Below are positions 36,166-45,090 of a stretch of 64,000 nt of DNA, one piece after another; within the stretch, counting starts at the first letter, position 1, and each line of letters starts with the position of its first letter. Under the pieces are notes generated by a model. The model was not told where the DNA came from. It saw only the letters and a program-made list of their open reading frames with translations, and made no database searches. Origin of the DNA: Tabrizicola flagellatus (GTDB lineage: Bacteria; Pseudomonadota; Alphaproteobacteria; Rhodobacterales; Rhodobacteraceae); assembly GCF_008271465.1 (NCBI RefSeq), contig NZ_VMDU01000004.1, forward strand, positions 1 to 64,000, given 5' to 3'. The position numbers and the translations under genes were made by a program.

Positions 36166-36178
36166 CGCGAAATTCGCG
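36166..36178. promoter_or_regulatory. Palindrome CGCGAA-A-TTCGCG in the putA-putR spacer
   Basis: A perfect 13-base palindrome lies 31 bp before putA and 63 bp before the regulator gene. It is the most symmetric element in this 105-bp divergent promoter region and a reasonable operator for the Lrp-type regulator. Binding itself is inferred. Confidence 0.45.
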
Positions 36179-36240
36179 GGCTGTTTTCCTGAAGATTGTG
36201 CTATATGCAGCCGAATATGGGCTGAAACCGGGAAAAGAGC

Positions 36241-36702
36241 ATGCCAAACGACCGCGCCGATCTGGACCGTTTCGACCTTGCGATCCTGCGGGTCCTCCAG
36301 ACCGAGGGGCGCATCGCCGCCGTCGAACTCGCCCGCCGGATCGGCCTGTCGAAATCGCCCACCCAGGCGCGCATGAAGCGGCTGGAGGAGATCGGGATCA
36401 TCACCGGCTACCGCGCGATCCTGGACCCGATCAGGATGGGCCAGGCGCATGTGGCCTTTGTCGAGGTGCGCCTGTCCGACACGCGCGAGGCCGCGCTGAC
36501 CGCCTTCAACAAGGCCGTGCTGACGGTGCCCGAGGTGGAACAGTGCCACATGATGGCGTCGTCCTTCGACTACCTGCTCAAGGTCCGCACCGCCGATATC
36601 CAGAGCTATCGCCGCGTCCTGGGCGAGGTAATCTCGGCCTTGCCCCATGTCGCCTCGACCTCGACCTACGTCGCGATGGAGGCGGTGAAGGAAGTGTTCT
36701 GA
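36241..36702 (+). CDS. putR: Lrp/AsnC-family regulator of proline utilisation
   Basis: A 153-residue Lrp-type regulator. The winged helix-turn-helix is at residues about 8-60 (DRFDLAILRVLQTEGRIAAVELARRIGLSKSPTQARMKRLEE). The ligand-binding RAM domain follows (HVAFVEVRLSD, VEQCHMMASSFDYLLKVRTADI). Divergent placement against putA is the classic arrangement of PutR, which activates putA when proline is present; the symbol rests on that context. The Rieske oxygenase gene follows 53 bp downstream on the same strand. Confidence 0.88.
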   Translation: MPNDRADLDRFDLAILRVLQTEGRIAAVELARRIGLSKSPTQARMKRLEEIGIITGYRAILDPIRMGQAHVAFVEVRLSDTREAALTAFNKAVLTVPEVEQCHMMASSFDYLLKVRTADIQSYRRVLGEVISALPHVASTSTYVAMEAVKEVF

Positions 36703-36755
36703 CGGGCTTGCCCGACTCGGCTCCCGCACGCAGTCTGGCCGCGAAGGAGACCCCG

Positions 36756-37874
36756 ATGAGCCTTGACCGCGCCGAGATCGAAGCCGCCACCCGACCGCTG
36801 AACCGCGCGCGGTCGATGCCGGCGGGATTCTACGCCGACCCGGCGATCTTTGCGGCGGAACGCGAGCGGGTGTTCCTCAAGCATTGGTTCTTCCTCTGCC
36901 GCGCCGAAGAACTGCCGAACCCCGGCGACTACCGCGCCTTCGACAGCCCCGGCGGGCCCATCGTGCTGATCCGGGGCCATGACGGGCTGCTGCGCTGTTT
37001 CGCCAACTACTGCCGCCATCGCGGCTCGATCCTGCTGGAAGGGTCGGGCAATGTCGGCGGCCGCATCACCTGCCCCTACCACGCCTGGAGCTATCTGAAC
37101 GACGGCCGCCTCTACGGCTGCCCGGACATGAAGGACGCCGAGGGCTTCGACAAGGTGGAAAACGGGCTGGTGGCGCTCGACCTCGACCATTGGGAGGGAT
37201 TCGTCTTCGCCCGGTTCACCCGCGAGGGGCCAAGCCTGCGCGAACACCTGGGCGACTTTCCCGACCGGATGGCCTCGCACAAGCTGGGGTCCATGCGCTG
37301 CACCTGGCGGGTGACGCTGGACGTGGCCGCGAACTGGAAGCTGATCCTGGAAAATGCGGTCGAGACCTATCACACCGGCATCGTCCACCGCGACACCGTG
37401 GGGGCGCAGCAATCGCGGTCCCCGGCGACGAAAGGCAACTGGATCGCCATTCAGGTCATCTCGGGCCGGTCCATCGCCACCTTGGGCACCGACCAGCCGC
37501 CCTTCCCGCCCATCGACGGACTGGACGACGACGCGCGGATGGGGACCTATTTCACCGTGGTCTTTCCCACCGTCCAGTTCGCCGTGGCGCAGGATTGCCT
37601 GTGGTGGCTGAACACGATCCCGGTCAGCGAAAGCCGCACGCTCTTGGAAGTCGGCGGCTGCTTCCCCGAGGACCGGCTGGCCTTGCCGGATTTCCAGGCC
37701 CGGGCCGAACCCTATTACGACCGCTGGGAACGGGTCGCGAAGGAAGACCTGGGCATCCTGGAAAAGCAGCAGCGCGCGCTGGGATCGGCGCTTTACCGGC
37801 CGGGGCCGCTTTCGTGGCGCGACGACATGGTGCAGGCAATGGGCCTCTGGGTGGTGGACCGTCTGGGCCTCTGA
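36756..37874 (+). CDS. Rieske-type aromatic-ring-hydroxylating/N-demethylating oxygenase alpha subunit
   Basis: A 372-residue two-domain oxygenase. The Rieske [2Fe-2S] ligands are C86-x-H88 (NYCRHRGS) and C106-x2-H109 (CPYHAWSY). The mononuclear iron site is NAVETYHTGIVH, with H206 and H211. The closest recognisable relatives are choline/glycine-betaine/stachydrine-type monooxygenases rather than benzene dioxygenases. GAAGGAG precedes the ATG. No reductase gene is adjacent, so it must borrow an electron donor. Its neighbours putR and putA suggest that its substrate may be an N-methylated proline (see findings). Confidence 0.85.
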   Translation: MSLDRAEIEAATRPLNRARSMPAGFYADPAIFAAERERVFLKHWFFLCRAEELPNPGDYRAFDSPGGPIVLIRGHDGLLRCFANYCRHRGSILLEGSGNVGGRITCPYHAWSYLNDGRLYGCPDMKDAEGFDKVENGLVALDLDHWEGFVFARFTREGPSLREHLGDFPDRMASHKLGSMRCTWRVTLDVAANWKLILENAVETYHTGIVHRDTVGAQQSRSPATKGNWIAIQVISGRSIATLGTDQPPFPPIDGLDDDARMGTYFTVVFPTVQFAVAQDCLWWLNTIPVSESRTLLEVGGCFPEDRLALPDFQARAEPYYDRWERVAKEDLGILEKQQRALGSALYRPGPLSWRDDMVQAMGLWVVDRLGL

Positions 37875-37880
37875 CCGGAC

Positions 37881-37950
37881 GGCTCGTCGTGCGCCTTCGG
37901 CTTCTCCTCGCGAGGCGACGCTCCGACGAGGAGACGCAGTCGAACGAGGA
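37881..37950. repeat. Palindromic intergenic repeat, copy C (inverted)
   Basis: This lies between convergent genes. GTGCGCCTTCGGCTTCTC at 37889-37906 is the exact reverse complement of the core in copy A. CTCCTCG - 16 bases - CGAGGAG forms an adjacent hairpin, and CTCGTCG/CGACGAG arms recur. It occupies most of the space between the two coding ends. Confidence 0.55.
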
Positions 37951-37952
37951 AG

Positions 37953-38873
37953 CTATCCCTGCGGCGTCATCGCCTTGCGCTGCCGCGCCCGTTCAAGGCC
38001 GAGCTTCCGTTCGCGCCAGATGATGAGGATGCCCGCCGTCACGATCAGCGCCGCTCCGCCCAGCATCGGCCAGGTAGGCACCTCGCTGAACACGAAATAG
38101 CCGATCCCCAGCGCGAAGATCATCGAGGCATAGTCGAAGGGCGCCACCAGCGAGGCATCGGCCTCGCGGTAGCTGGAGGTCAGCAGGATCTGCCCCAACC
38201 CGCCCAGGAGCCCCGCGCCGACGAGGATCGCGGCCTCTCCGGCCGTGGGCCAGACCCAGCCGAAGGGCAGCGTGACCAGTGACAGCACCGCAGCCGTGAC
38301 CGAAAACCAGAAGACGATGGCCGAGGTCTGCTCGGTCATCACGAGCTTGCGCACGAAGACCTGCGCCAGGGCCGCGAAGACCGCGCCGCCCAGGACCAGC
38401 AGCGCCCCCAGCGCCTCGGCTATCCCTGCCGCACCCGGGTCGATGGACAGCCGAGGCGCCAGCACGATCAGCACGCCGATCATGCCCAGGATGACGGCCG
38501 AGATGCGGAAGGCCCGCACCTCCTCGCCCAGGAACATCGCGGCGAAGATGACCGTCAGCAGCGGCGCGGCATAGCCAATGGCGGTGACTTCCGGCAGCGG
38601 CAGATAGCCCAGCCCGGCGAAGCCCAGCCCCATCGCCATCGTCCCCACCACGCCGCGCCAGACATGGCCGAGGGGCTGCACGGTCTTGAGCCCCGTCGTC
38701 AGTTCCTTCCGCCAGGCGAGCCAGGCCACGATGACCGGAATCGCGAAAAACGACCGGAAGAACACCGCCTGCCCCGCCGGGATGTGCTGGGCGGTGGACT
38801 TGATCAGCGAGGCCATGACGATGAACACCATCACCGAGGCCAGTTTCAGGGCAATGCCGCGCAGGGGGCGCAT
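37953..38873 (-). CDS. EamA/DMT-superfamily permease
   Basis: About 306 residues with ten hydrophobic helices in two EamA repeats. It opens IALKLASVMVFIVMASLIKSTAQHIPAGQAVFFRSFFAIPVI, a common pattern in rhodobacterial DMT permeases of the RhaT/S-adenosylmethionine-uptake-like group. The second repeat ends ASLVAPFDYASMIFALGIGYFVFSEVPTW. An upstream GTG is an alternative start. The substrate is unknown. It is divergent from the adenine deaminase gene, sharing about 75 bp. Confidence 0.85.
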   Translation of the reverse strand: MRPLRGIALKLASVMVFIVMASLIKSTAQHIPAGQAVFFRSFFAIPVIVAWLAWRKELTTGLKTVQPLGHVWRGVVGTMAMGLGFAGLGYLPLPEVTAIGYAAPLLTVIFAAMFLGEEVRAFRISAVILGMIGVLIVLAPRLSIDPGAAGIAEALGALLVLGGAVFAALAQVFVRKLVMTEQTSAIVFWFSVTAAVLSLVTLPFGWVWPTAGEAAILVGAGLLGGLGQILLTSSYREADASLVAPFDYASMIFALGIGYFVFSEVPTWPMLGGAALIVTAGILIIWRERKLGLERARQRKAMTPQG

Positions 38874-38948
38874 GGAAGGGTCCGCACAGGTCACGGCCAC
38901 TAGACGCCGCGTCGGCTTTCAGCTTCCCTGATCGGGAAGGAGAATGCC

Positions 38949-40649
38949 ATGCCGAAAGCGCCGCTTGCCGACAGAATCGACCAGGGCCGGGGTCTGGTGC
39001 CCGCCGACCTCGTGCTGAAGGGGGGCCGGGTGTTCGACCTCATCACCGGCGATCTGGTGGAAACCGACGTGGCGATCTGCGGCGACACCATCGTCGGCGT
39101 GTTCGGAAGCTACACCGGGCGAAAGGAGATCGACGTCTCGGGCCGCGTCCTCGTGCCGGGCTTCATCGACACCCACCTGCATGTGGAAAGCTCCCTCGTC
39201 ACCCCGCACGAGTTCGACCGCTGCGTGACCCCTCGCGGCGTGACCACGGCGATCTGCGACCCGCACGAGATCGCGAATGTCTGCGGGATCAAGGGGATCC
39301 GCTACTTCCTTGAGTCCGCGTCGCAACTGGTGATGGACCTGCGGGTGCAGCTGTCGTCCTGCGTGCCCTCGACCCATATGGAGACGACCGGGGCGCGGCT
39401 GGTCGCGGCGGACCTCGTGCCGTTCAAGGACCACCCGAAGGTGATCGGGTTGGCCGAGTTCATGAACTATCCCGGCGTGTTGATGAAGGACCCGGAGTGC
39501 CTGGAGAAGCTGGAGGCGTTCCAGGGCCGCCACATCGACGGCCATGCGCCCCTCCTGCGCGGGAACGACCTGAACGGCTACATCAGCGCGGGTATAAGGA
39601 CCGAACACGAGGCGACCAGCCATGACGAGGGGCTGGAGAAGCTGCGCAAGGGGATGCGGGTGCTGATCCGCGAGGGGTCGGTGTCGAAGGACCTGCACGC
39701 GCTGGCGGGCCTTCTGACCGAACGCTTCTCGCCCTACCTTGCCTTCTGCACCGACGACCGCAACCCGCTCGACATCGGGGAACACGGGCATCTGGACTAC
39801 ATGATCCGCACGGCCATCGCGCTGGGGGCGCCGCCCCTGGCGGTTTACCGGGCGGCGAGCCTGTCGGCGGCCGAGGCCTTCGGGCTGAAGGACCGCGGCC
39901 TGATCGCGCCGGGCAAGCGCGCCGATATCGCGGTGATCGACAGCCTGGAGGGGTGCCACGCGAGCCTCGTGCTGGCTGGGGGCGTGGTGGCCGACGACGC
40001 CGCCTTCGCCGCCCGGGCCATGACCGAGCCGGTGGCGCGGAACTCGGTCACGTCGGCGCGGCTCGAGGCTTCCCATTTCCGCACCGGCGGCAACCGGGTG
40101 GAGACGCCGGTGATCGGCATCCTGCCGGGCAAGATCATCACCGAACACCTGAGTTTCGACATCGCGCCGCAGGACGGGGACAAGCGGCCCGACCCTGCCC
40201 GCGACCTGGTGAAGATCGCGGTGATCGAGCGGCACGGGGTGAACGGCAACCGGGCGACGGGCTTCGTCAAGGGCTTCGGGCTGCAAAGGGGGGCGATCGG
40301 GTCCACCGTCTGCCACGACCACCACAACATCGCCGTGGTGGGGGCCGACTACGCCGACATGGCGCTGGCCGCGAACCGGCTGGTCGAGATCGAGGGCGGT
40401 TTCGTCGTGGTGGAGGGTGGCCGGGTGCTGGCCGAGCTGCCCCTGCCCGTGGCGGGGCTGATGAGCCTGAAAGGCTTCGAGGCGGTGCGGGAGGATCTGG
40501 TCGCCCTCCGCGCCGCGGCGCGGTCGCTGGGGGTGACGCTGGACGAACCCTTCCTGCAACTGGCTTTCCTGGCCCTGCCTGTCATCCCGCACCTCAAGAT
40601 CACCGATCACGGCATGGTCGATGTGGACCGCTTCGAGGTGATCCCGTGA
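38949..40649 (+). CDS. ade: Adenine deaminase
   Basis: A 566-residue amidohydrolase converting adenine to hypoxanthine. Metal ligands are visible in [23 protein letters not shown] (HxH). [22 protein letters not shown] follows, and the C-terminal domain holds [27 protein letters not shown], which is diagnostic of the AdeC/Ade family. Length matches the family. GGAAGGAG lies upstream of the ATG. It appears to be a single-gene unit and is followed by a perfect palindrome. Confidence 0.93.
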   Translation: MPKAPLADRIDQGRGLVPADLVLKGGRVFDLITGDLVETDVAICGDTIVGVFGSYTGRKEIDVSGRVLVPGFIDTHLHVESSLVTPHEFDRCVTPRGVTTAICDPHEIANVCGIKGIRYFLESASQLVMDLRVQLSSCVPSTHMETTGARLVAADLVPFKDHPKVIGLAEFMNYPGVLMKDPECLEKLEAFQGRHIDGHAPLLRGNDLNGYISAGIRTEHEATSHDEGLEKLRKGMRVLIREGSVSKDLHALAGLLTERFSPYLAFCTDDRNPLDIGEHGHLDYMIRTAIALGAPPLAVYRAASLSAAEAFGLKDRGLIAPGKRADIAVIDSLEGCHASLVLAGGVVADDAAFAARAMTEPVARNSVTSARLEASHFRTGGNRVETPVIGILPGKIITEHLSFDIAPQDGDKRPDPARDLVKIAVIERHGVNGNRATGFVKGFGLQRGAIGSTVCHDHHNIAVVGADYADMALAANRLVEIEGGFVVVEGGRVLAELPLPVAGLMSLKGFEAVREDLVALRAAARSLGVTLDEPFLQLAFLALPVIPHLKITDHGMVDVDRFEVIP

Positions 40650-40653
40650 AAAG

Positions 40654-40668
40654 TGTCCACGGTGGACA
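40654..40668. promoter_or_regulatory. Perfect palindrome TGTCCAC-G-GTGGACA
   Basis: A 15-base operator-like palindrome begins 5 bp after the adenine deaminase stop codon and is flanked by A-rich and T-rich triplets. The remaining gap to the convergent nuclease gene shows nothing else. No known regulator motif is assigned; a weak terminator is unlikely because there is no loop. Confidence 0.45.
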
Positions 40669-40764
40669 TTTCCGGATTACCTTTCGATTCCAGTATCTTG
40701 CTCGCGGACGTAAAGATTCTGGAAAGCATGTTCCATCCAGACTTCGGCCGGTCGGCGCCTCGGG

Positions 40765-41469
40765 TTACAGCCAGCGCAGATCGGCCAGCACCGGGAGGTG
40801 ATCCGAAGGCTGATGCCCCTCGGCCCGGTCGGGCGGCAGGGGATGAAGTTCGAGGTCCGGCGAATGCACGATCCGGTCGAGCGGCAGGAAGGGCCGGCGC
40901 GAGGGATAGGTTGGGGCGGTCGGCAGGATCACGAAGGGCGTGGCGATCCGCCCCAGACCCACGCGGCGCGAGCGTTCGTTGAAATCGCCCAGGATCACCG
41001 TGGGCCGCGCCGCATGCCGGCCGAGCGCGGCCTTGATCGCATCGAGCTGCCGCCGCCGTGCCACCCGCAACAGGCCGAGATGCACCGCCACCACCCGAAG
41101 CGGCGCGGGCGTGTCCAGATCGGCGATCACCGCGCCGCGCGGTTCCAGCCCCGGCAGGTCGAGATGTTCAAGCCCCGACAGCCGTATCCCCGGCCGGGCC
41201 AGCAGCGCATTGCCGTGCCAGCCGAGACTGACCGCATTGCGCCCGATGGGCAGGGGTTCCAGCCCCGTCACCTCGACGATGCGGTCGCGCGGCAGGGCCG
41301 AGGGCCGGTCACCCAGACGGTGATCGGCCTCTTGCAGCGCCACGATGTCGGCCCCCAATGCAGCGATCCCCGCGAGGACCCGGTCGGCATCGCGGCGCAG
41401 ATCGGTGCCCAGGGCCTTGCGGATGTTCCACGAGGCAAGACGCAGCACGGGCTTTGAATCGGCAGTCAT
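40765..41469 (-). CDS. Endonuclease/exonuclease/phosphatase-family protein
   Basis: A 234-residue EEP-fold hydrolase. Conserved segments are LRLASWNIRKALGTDLRRDADRV (Asn metal ligand), DIVALQEADHRLGDR (Glu ligand), RVVAVHLGLLRVARRRQL, TVILGDFNERS (Asp/Asn) and the terminal GHQPSDHLPVLADLRW (Asp-His). These residues are complete, so it should be catalytically active as a phosphodiesterase or phosphatase. The substrate is unknown; there is no signal peptide. Confidence 0.88.
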   Translation of the reverse strand: MTADSKPVLRLASWNIRKALGTDLRRDADRVLAGIAALGADIVALQEADHRLGDRPSALPRDRIVEVTGLEPLPIGRNAVSLGWHGNALLARPGIRLSGLEHLDLPGLEPRGAVIADLDTPAPLRVVAVHLGLLRVARRRQLDAIKAALGRHAARPTVILGDFNERSRRVGLGRIATPFVILPTAPTYPSRRPFLPLDRIVHSPDLELHPLPPDRAEGHQPSDHLPVLADLRWL

Positions 41470-41507
41470 GACGCCAATATAGGCATCACACCAACCGAGC
41501 GGGAGAA

Positions 41508-42155
41508 ATGGCGAACACATCGACCCTGGTCCTTTCGGCGATCCGGCTGATCCTGGCGCTGGAGGCGGCAGTCGCCCTGCTGCGCGGGGTCTGGCCGGCG
41601 GCCTTCGTCACCCTGGCCGCACTGGGGCTGACGGTCCTGCCCGGGCTTCTGGCCAGCCGCATCGGCCTGCGCCTGCCGCCGAGTTTCCTGGCCGCCATCG
41701 CCGCCTTCGTGCTGGCGACGCTGTATCTGGGCGAGGTCTACGATTTCTACAACCGCTTCTGGTGGTGGGATCTGGCGCTGCATTTCGGCTCGGCCATGGG
41801 CTTCGGCATCCTGGGCTTCCTTCTGGTCTTCATGCTGTTCGAGGGCGACCGCTATGCCGCCCCGCCCTGGGCGATCGGGGCGCTGTCCTTCTGCCTTGCG
41901 ATCACGGTGGGCACATTGTGGGAGCTGTTCGAATATGCGATGGACACGTTGTTCGGCTTCAACATGATGAAGTCGGGCCTGCCCGACACGATGGGCGACT
42001 TCATCGTCAACACGCTGGGCGCGGCCTTGGCGGCGGTGGCGGGGGTGATCTATCTGCTGGACCGGGCCGGCCGGCTGGGCGCGCCCTTCGATCTGTTCAT
42101 CCAGACCAACCGGGCGCGGTTCCGCAAGCTGTTCGCCCGCAAGCACGGCGGCTAG
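41508..42155 (+). CDS. DUF2238/YjdF-like membrane protein
   Basis: A 215-residue polytopic membrane protein with about six helices. Characteristic segments are WWWDLALHFGSAMGFGILGFLL, FCLAITVGTLWELFEYAMDTLFGFNMM and DTMGDFIVNTLGAALAAVAGVIYLL, matching the YjdF/DUF2238 family. The acidic and His residues in WDLALH and WELFEYAMD lie at helix ends. The role is not established. It is divergent from the EEP-hydrolase gene, sharing 38 bp. Confidence 0.8.
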   Translation: MANTSTLVLSAIRLILALEAAVALLRGVWPAAFVTLAALGLTVLPGLLASRIGLRLPPSFLAAIAAFVLATLYLGEVYDFYNRFWWWDLALHFGSAMGFGILGFLLVFMLFEGDRYAAPPWAIGALSFCLAITVGTLWELFEYAMDTLFGFNMMKSGLPDTMGDFIVNTLGAALAAVAGVIYLLDRAGRLGAPFDLFIQTNRARFRKLFARKHGG

Positions 42156-42173
42156 GCGGCGCGGCCGCCGGGG

Positions 42174-42635
42174 TCACGAAGGGTCTTCCGTCGGCGGTCC
42201 GAAACGTTCCAGCATCCGCGCCTTGATCTGGTCGCGTGCCTGGCGGTAGGCGGCCAGTTTGGCCTCGCGCGTCTCGCCCAGCCCCGTGGGGTCGAGGATC
42301 GGCCAGTATTCGATCTCCAGGTGATGGAACCGCGTCAGTTCCAGCGCCATGCGCTGGCTGGCGGGGCTGAGCGCGATGATGAGATCGAATTGCGACAGGT
42401 CGTCGCCCCAGTCCTGCATCTCCTCGAAGCTGCGCGAGCGGTGGCGGCTGAGTTCGATCCCCAGTTCCTTGCAGACTGCGACGGAAAAGCCGTCGATCTC
42501 CATGTCGTTCTTGACGCCGGCCGACTGCACATAGGCGCGCTGGCCGTAGAGCTTCTTCATCAGCCCTTCCGCCATGGGCGAGCGGACGGCATTGTGGTCG
42601 CAGCAGAAGAGGACGGATTGGGGGAAGTCGCCCAA
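42174..42635 (-). CDS. Low-molecular-weight protein-tyrosine-phosphatase / arsenate reductase-like
   Basis: A 153-residue protein of the LMWPc fold. The P-loop is VLFCCDHNAVRSPMAEGL (C-x5-R with CDHNAVRS instead of the usual CxGNxCRS). The catalytic Asp region is DDLSQFDLIIALSP. The asparagine and Cys/Arg positions are kept, so phosphatase activity is plausible. The residues that give thioredoxin-coupled arsenate reductases their extra cysteines are not obvious. It follows the UPF0262 gene by 4 bp, in the conserved hisD block. Confidence 0.85.
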   Translation of the reverse strand: MGDFPQSVLFCCDHNAVRSPMAEGLMKKLYGQRAYVQSAGVKNDMEIDGFSVAVCKELGIELSRHRSRSFEEMQDWGDDLSQFDLIIALSPASQRMALELTRFHHLEIEYWPILDPTGLGETREAKLAAYRQARDQIKARMLERFGPPTEDPS

Positions 42636-42639
42636 GGTC

Positions 42640-43119
42640 TCAGCCCCAGTGCAGGACGCAGATCAGGGTGAACAGGCGCCGCGCGGTGTCGGTGTCGACC
42701 TCGGCCTTGCCCTCCAGCCGCTCGCGCAGGATCGCGGCACCCTCGTTGTGGATGCCGCGCCGCGCCATGTCGATCGCCTCGATCTGGCTGGGCGGCAGGC
42801 GCTTGACCGCGTCGAAGTAGGACTCGCAGATCTGGAAATAGTCCTTCACCACCTGGCGGAAGGGGCCGAGCGAGAGGTGGAACTCGGCCGCCTTCTCGCC
42901 GGCTTCGGTGGCGATGTCGAACACCAGCCGTCCCTCGCGGATCGCCAGGAGGACGCGGTAGGGGCCTTCGGGCATCTCGCGGTCGGGGCGGCGGGCGGGG
43001 GTGAAGGAGTTTTCCTCGAGAAGATCGTAGATCGCCACGCGGCGTTCCTGTTCGATCTCGGGCGTCGGGCGCGCGAGGCCCTTTTCGTCGATCTCGATCT
43101 GGCAGATGCGGTTGGTCAT
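42640..43119 (-). CDS. UPF0262 family protein
   Basis: A 159-residue soluble protein opening MTNRICQIEIDEKGLARPTPEIEQERRVAIYDLLEENSF. It continues with FHLSLGPFRQVVKDYFQICESYFDAVKRLPPSQIEAIDMARRGIHNEGA, the UPF0262 signature. No function has been assigned to this alphaproteobacterial family. It lies between hisD and a low-molecular-weight phosphatase, an order I recall from other Rhodobacterales, which suggests a conserved operon. Confidence 0.88.
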   Translation of the reverse strand: MTNRICQIEIDEKGLARPTPEIEQERRVAIYDLLEENSFTPARRPDREMPEGPYRVLLAIREGRLVFDIATEAGEKAAEFHLSLGPFRQVVKDYFQICESYFDAVKRLPPSQIEAIDMARRGIHNEGAAILRERLEGKAEVDTDTARRLFTLICVLHWG

Positions 43120-43190
43120 GGGCGGTTCCTTGCGACCGGACCGTGATGCCCCACCCGGTCAGGCGGATCAAGCGAGAAGGTGGCGGGGCG

Positions 43191-44492
43191 TCAGCCGTTC
43201 AGCCGGTCGAGCCGCGCCCGCACCGACAGCCCATGCGCCTGCAGGCTTTCGCTGGTCGCCAGCCGTTCCGCCGCCGGGCCGATGGCCTTGAGCGCCGCGG
43301 GTGTCATCTTCGCCAGCGTGGTGCGTTTCATGAAGTCCAGCACCGAGAGGCCCGAGGAGAAGCGGGCCGAGCGGGCGGTGGGCAGGACGTGATTTGGCCC
43401 GCCGATGTAGTCGCCGATGGCCTCGGGCGTGTAGGCGCCGAGGAAGATCGCGCCGGCGTGGGTGATGTCGCGGACCAGCGCCTCGGGGTCGGCCACGCAG
43501 AGTTCCAGATGTTCGGGAGCGACGCGGTTCGACAGCGCCGCGGCCTCGGCCAGGTCGCGGGTGACGATCACCGCGCCGTGCCGTGCCCAGGATGCCCCGG
43601 CGATGGCGCGGCGTTCGAGGGTTTCCAGGCGCCGCGCGACGGCCTCGGCCACGGACCGCCCGAAGGCGGCGCTGTCGGTCACCAGGATCGACTGCGCGCT
43701 TTCGTCGTGTTCGGCCTGGGACAGAAGATCGAGTGCGATCCAGTCGGGATCGTTGTCCCGGTCGGCGATGACCAGGATCTCGGAAGGCCCCGCGATCATG
43801 TCGATGCCGACGCGGCCGAACACCCGGCGCTTGGCGGCGGCGACGAAGGCATTGCCGGGGCCGGTGATCTTGTCCACCGGGGCGATGGTCTCGGTCCCGT
43901 AGGCCAGCGCCGCGATCGCCTGCGCGCCGCCGATCCGATAGACCTGGTCCACCCCGGCGATGCGGGCGGCGAGAAGGACGAGCGGGTTCACCTTGCCGTC
44001 CGGTGTGGGGCAGGCGATCACCAGCCGCTCCACCCCGGCGACCTTGGCCGGAATGGCGTTCATCAGCACCGACGAAGGATAGGAGGCCAGACCGCCGGGG
44101 ACATAGAGCCCCGCGGCCGAGACCGGCGTCCAGCGCCAGCCCAGGGTGGCGCCCGCGCTGTCGGTCCAGCTTTCGTCCAGCGGCTTCTGGCGCGCGTGGT
44201 AGGCGCGGATGCGTTCGGCGGCCAGTTCGAGGGCGGCCCGGTCCTCGGGGCTGACCCTGACGATTTCGGCATCGATCTCGGCCCCGGAGAAGGCCAGGGA
44301 GCCCGGCGTCAGCGTCAGGCGATCGAAGCGGGCGGTCAGGTCGATCACCGCCTGATCGCCCCGGTTGCGGACATCGGCGATGATCGCGGCGACGGCCTCG
44401 TCCACATCCTCGGCCTCTTCGCGCTTCTGCCCGAGAAGGCTCTGGAAGGCGGTCTCGAAGTCCGGGTCGGTCGTGGTCAGGAAGACGGGCAT
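43191..44492 (-). CDS. hisD: Histidinol dehydrogenase
   Basis: A 433-residue zinc- and NAD-dependent enzyme performing the last two steps of histidine synthesis. Conserved segments are ASYPSSVLMNAIPAKVAGVERLVIACP, VYRIGGAQAIAALAYGTETI, ITGPGNAFVAAAKR, GPSEILVIAD and SQAEHDESAQSILVTDS, with C-terminal NHVLPTARSARFSSGLSVLDFMKR. It lies about 17 kb from the other histidine genes, in the murA block, as in related genomes. Confidence 0.95.
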   Translation of the reverse strand: MPVFLTTTDPDFETAFQSLLGQKREEAEDVDEAVAAIIADVRNRGDQAVIDLTARFDRLTLTPGSLAFSGAEIDAEIVRVSPEDRAALELAAERIRAYHARQKPLDESWTDSAGATLGWRWTPVSAAGLYVPGGLASYPSSVLMNAIPAKVAGVERLVIACPTPDGKVNPLVLLAARIAGVDQVYRIGGAQAIAALAYGTETIAPVDKITGPGNAFVAAAKRRVFGRVGIDMIAGPSEILVIADRDNDPDWIALDLLSQAEHDESAQSILVTDSAAFGRSVAEAVARRLETLERRAIAGASWARHGAVIVTRDLAEAAALSNRVAPEHLELCVADPEALVRDITHAGAIFLGAYTPEAIGDYIGGPNHVLPTARSARFSSGLSVLDFMKRTTLAKMTPAALKAIGPAAERLATSESLQAHGLSVRARLDRLNG

Positions 44493-44616
44493 CGGGGCCT
44501 CCGGCTGGTCGCGGGTCAGATAGCGCGCGCGAAGGCCGGGCTCAAGGCCGGACGTCCCGGGGGCAAGTGTCCTGGACGACGTCAGCAGCTTCCCTCGAAG
44601 GAATCTGCGCCCGGCC

Positions 44617-45090
44617 TCAGTCGTGGCGCGGAACCTTGCCCGATGGCGCGCGGTAGGGCCGCGTCACGTCGTCGAGCCGCACCTCCAGCGCCTCCACGTC
44701 CAGCGCGATGGCCCCGTCGCCGGCAAGCACGATGGAAACGCGCCCCGTTCCGTCCTCGCCCGGCTCGAACGACATGGACAAAACGGACAACACAAGATCC
44801 TTGTCTGCCCGATCAAAGCCCATGCTTTGCACTTTTCGCACATCCTCGACCACAAGCAACGAACGCACCCGTTCATAGGCACGGCCGAGCCGCTCGGCCT
44901 CCTCGCGGTCTTCCCAGCGGAAGCGGTTGAGCAGAACGGCAAAGCGCCGGCGCCGTGCGTCATAGCTGATCTCGGTCACCGGCAGGACGGCGTCCTGGAC
45001 CAGGGCCGAGACGACCTTCAGGTCGTCGGCATCCTGCGCCACCAGCCGCAGCGGGGCCTCGCCGCCATCCTCGAACCGGGCGTCGGTCAT
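44617..45090 (-). CDS. DUF2948 family protein
   Basis: A 157-residue soluble protein: [50 protein letters not shown], then [47 protein letters not shown]. This is the whole DUF2948 pattern; its function is unknown. Its ATG overlaps the murA stop (ATGA), so it is translated from the murA message. That persistent link with cell-wall synthesis is the main clue to its role. Confidence 0.88.
   Translation of the reverse strand: MTDARFEDGGEAPLRLVAQDADDLKVVSALVQDAVLPVTEISYDARRRRFAVLLNRFRWEDREEAERLGRAYERVRSLLVVEDVRKVQSMGFDRADKDLVLSVLSMSFEPGEDGTGRVSIVLAGDGAIALDVEALEVRLDDVTRPYRAPSGKVPRHD

Noticed and set aside
36198-37874. A 558-codon frame reading into the Rieske oxygenase from within putR
   Set aside because: Only the part from the ATG with GAAGGAG upstream matches the oxygenase family; the earlier part is an out-of-frame shadow of putR, so this is not a fusion protein.
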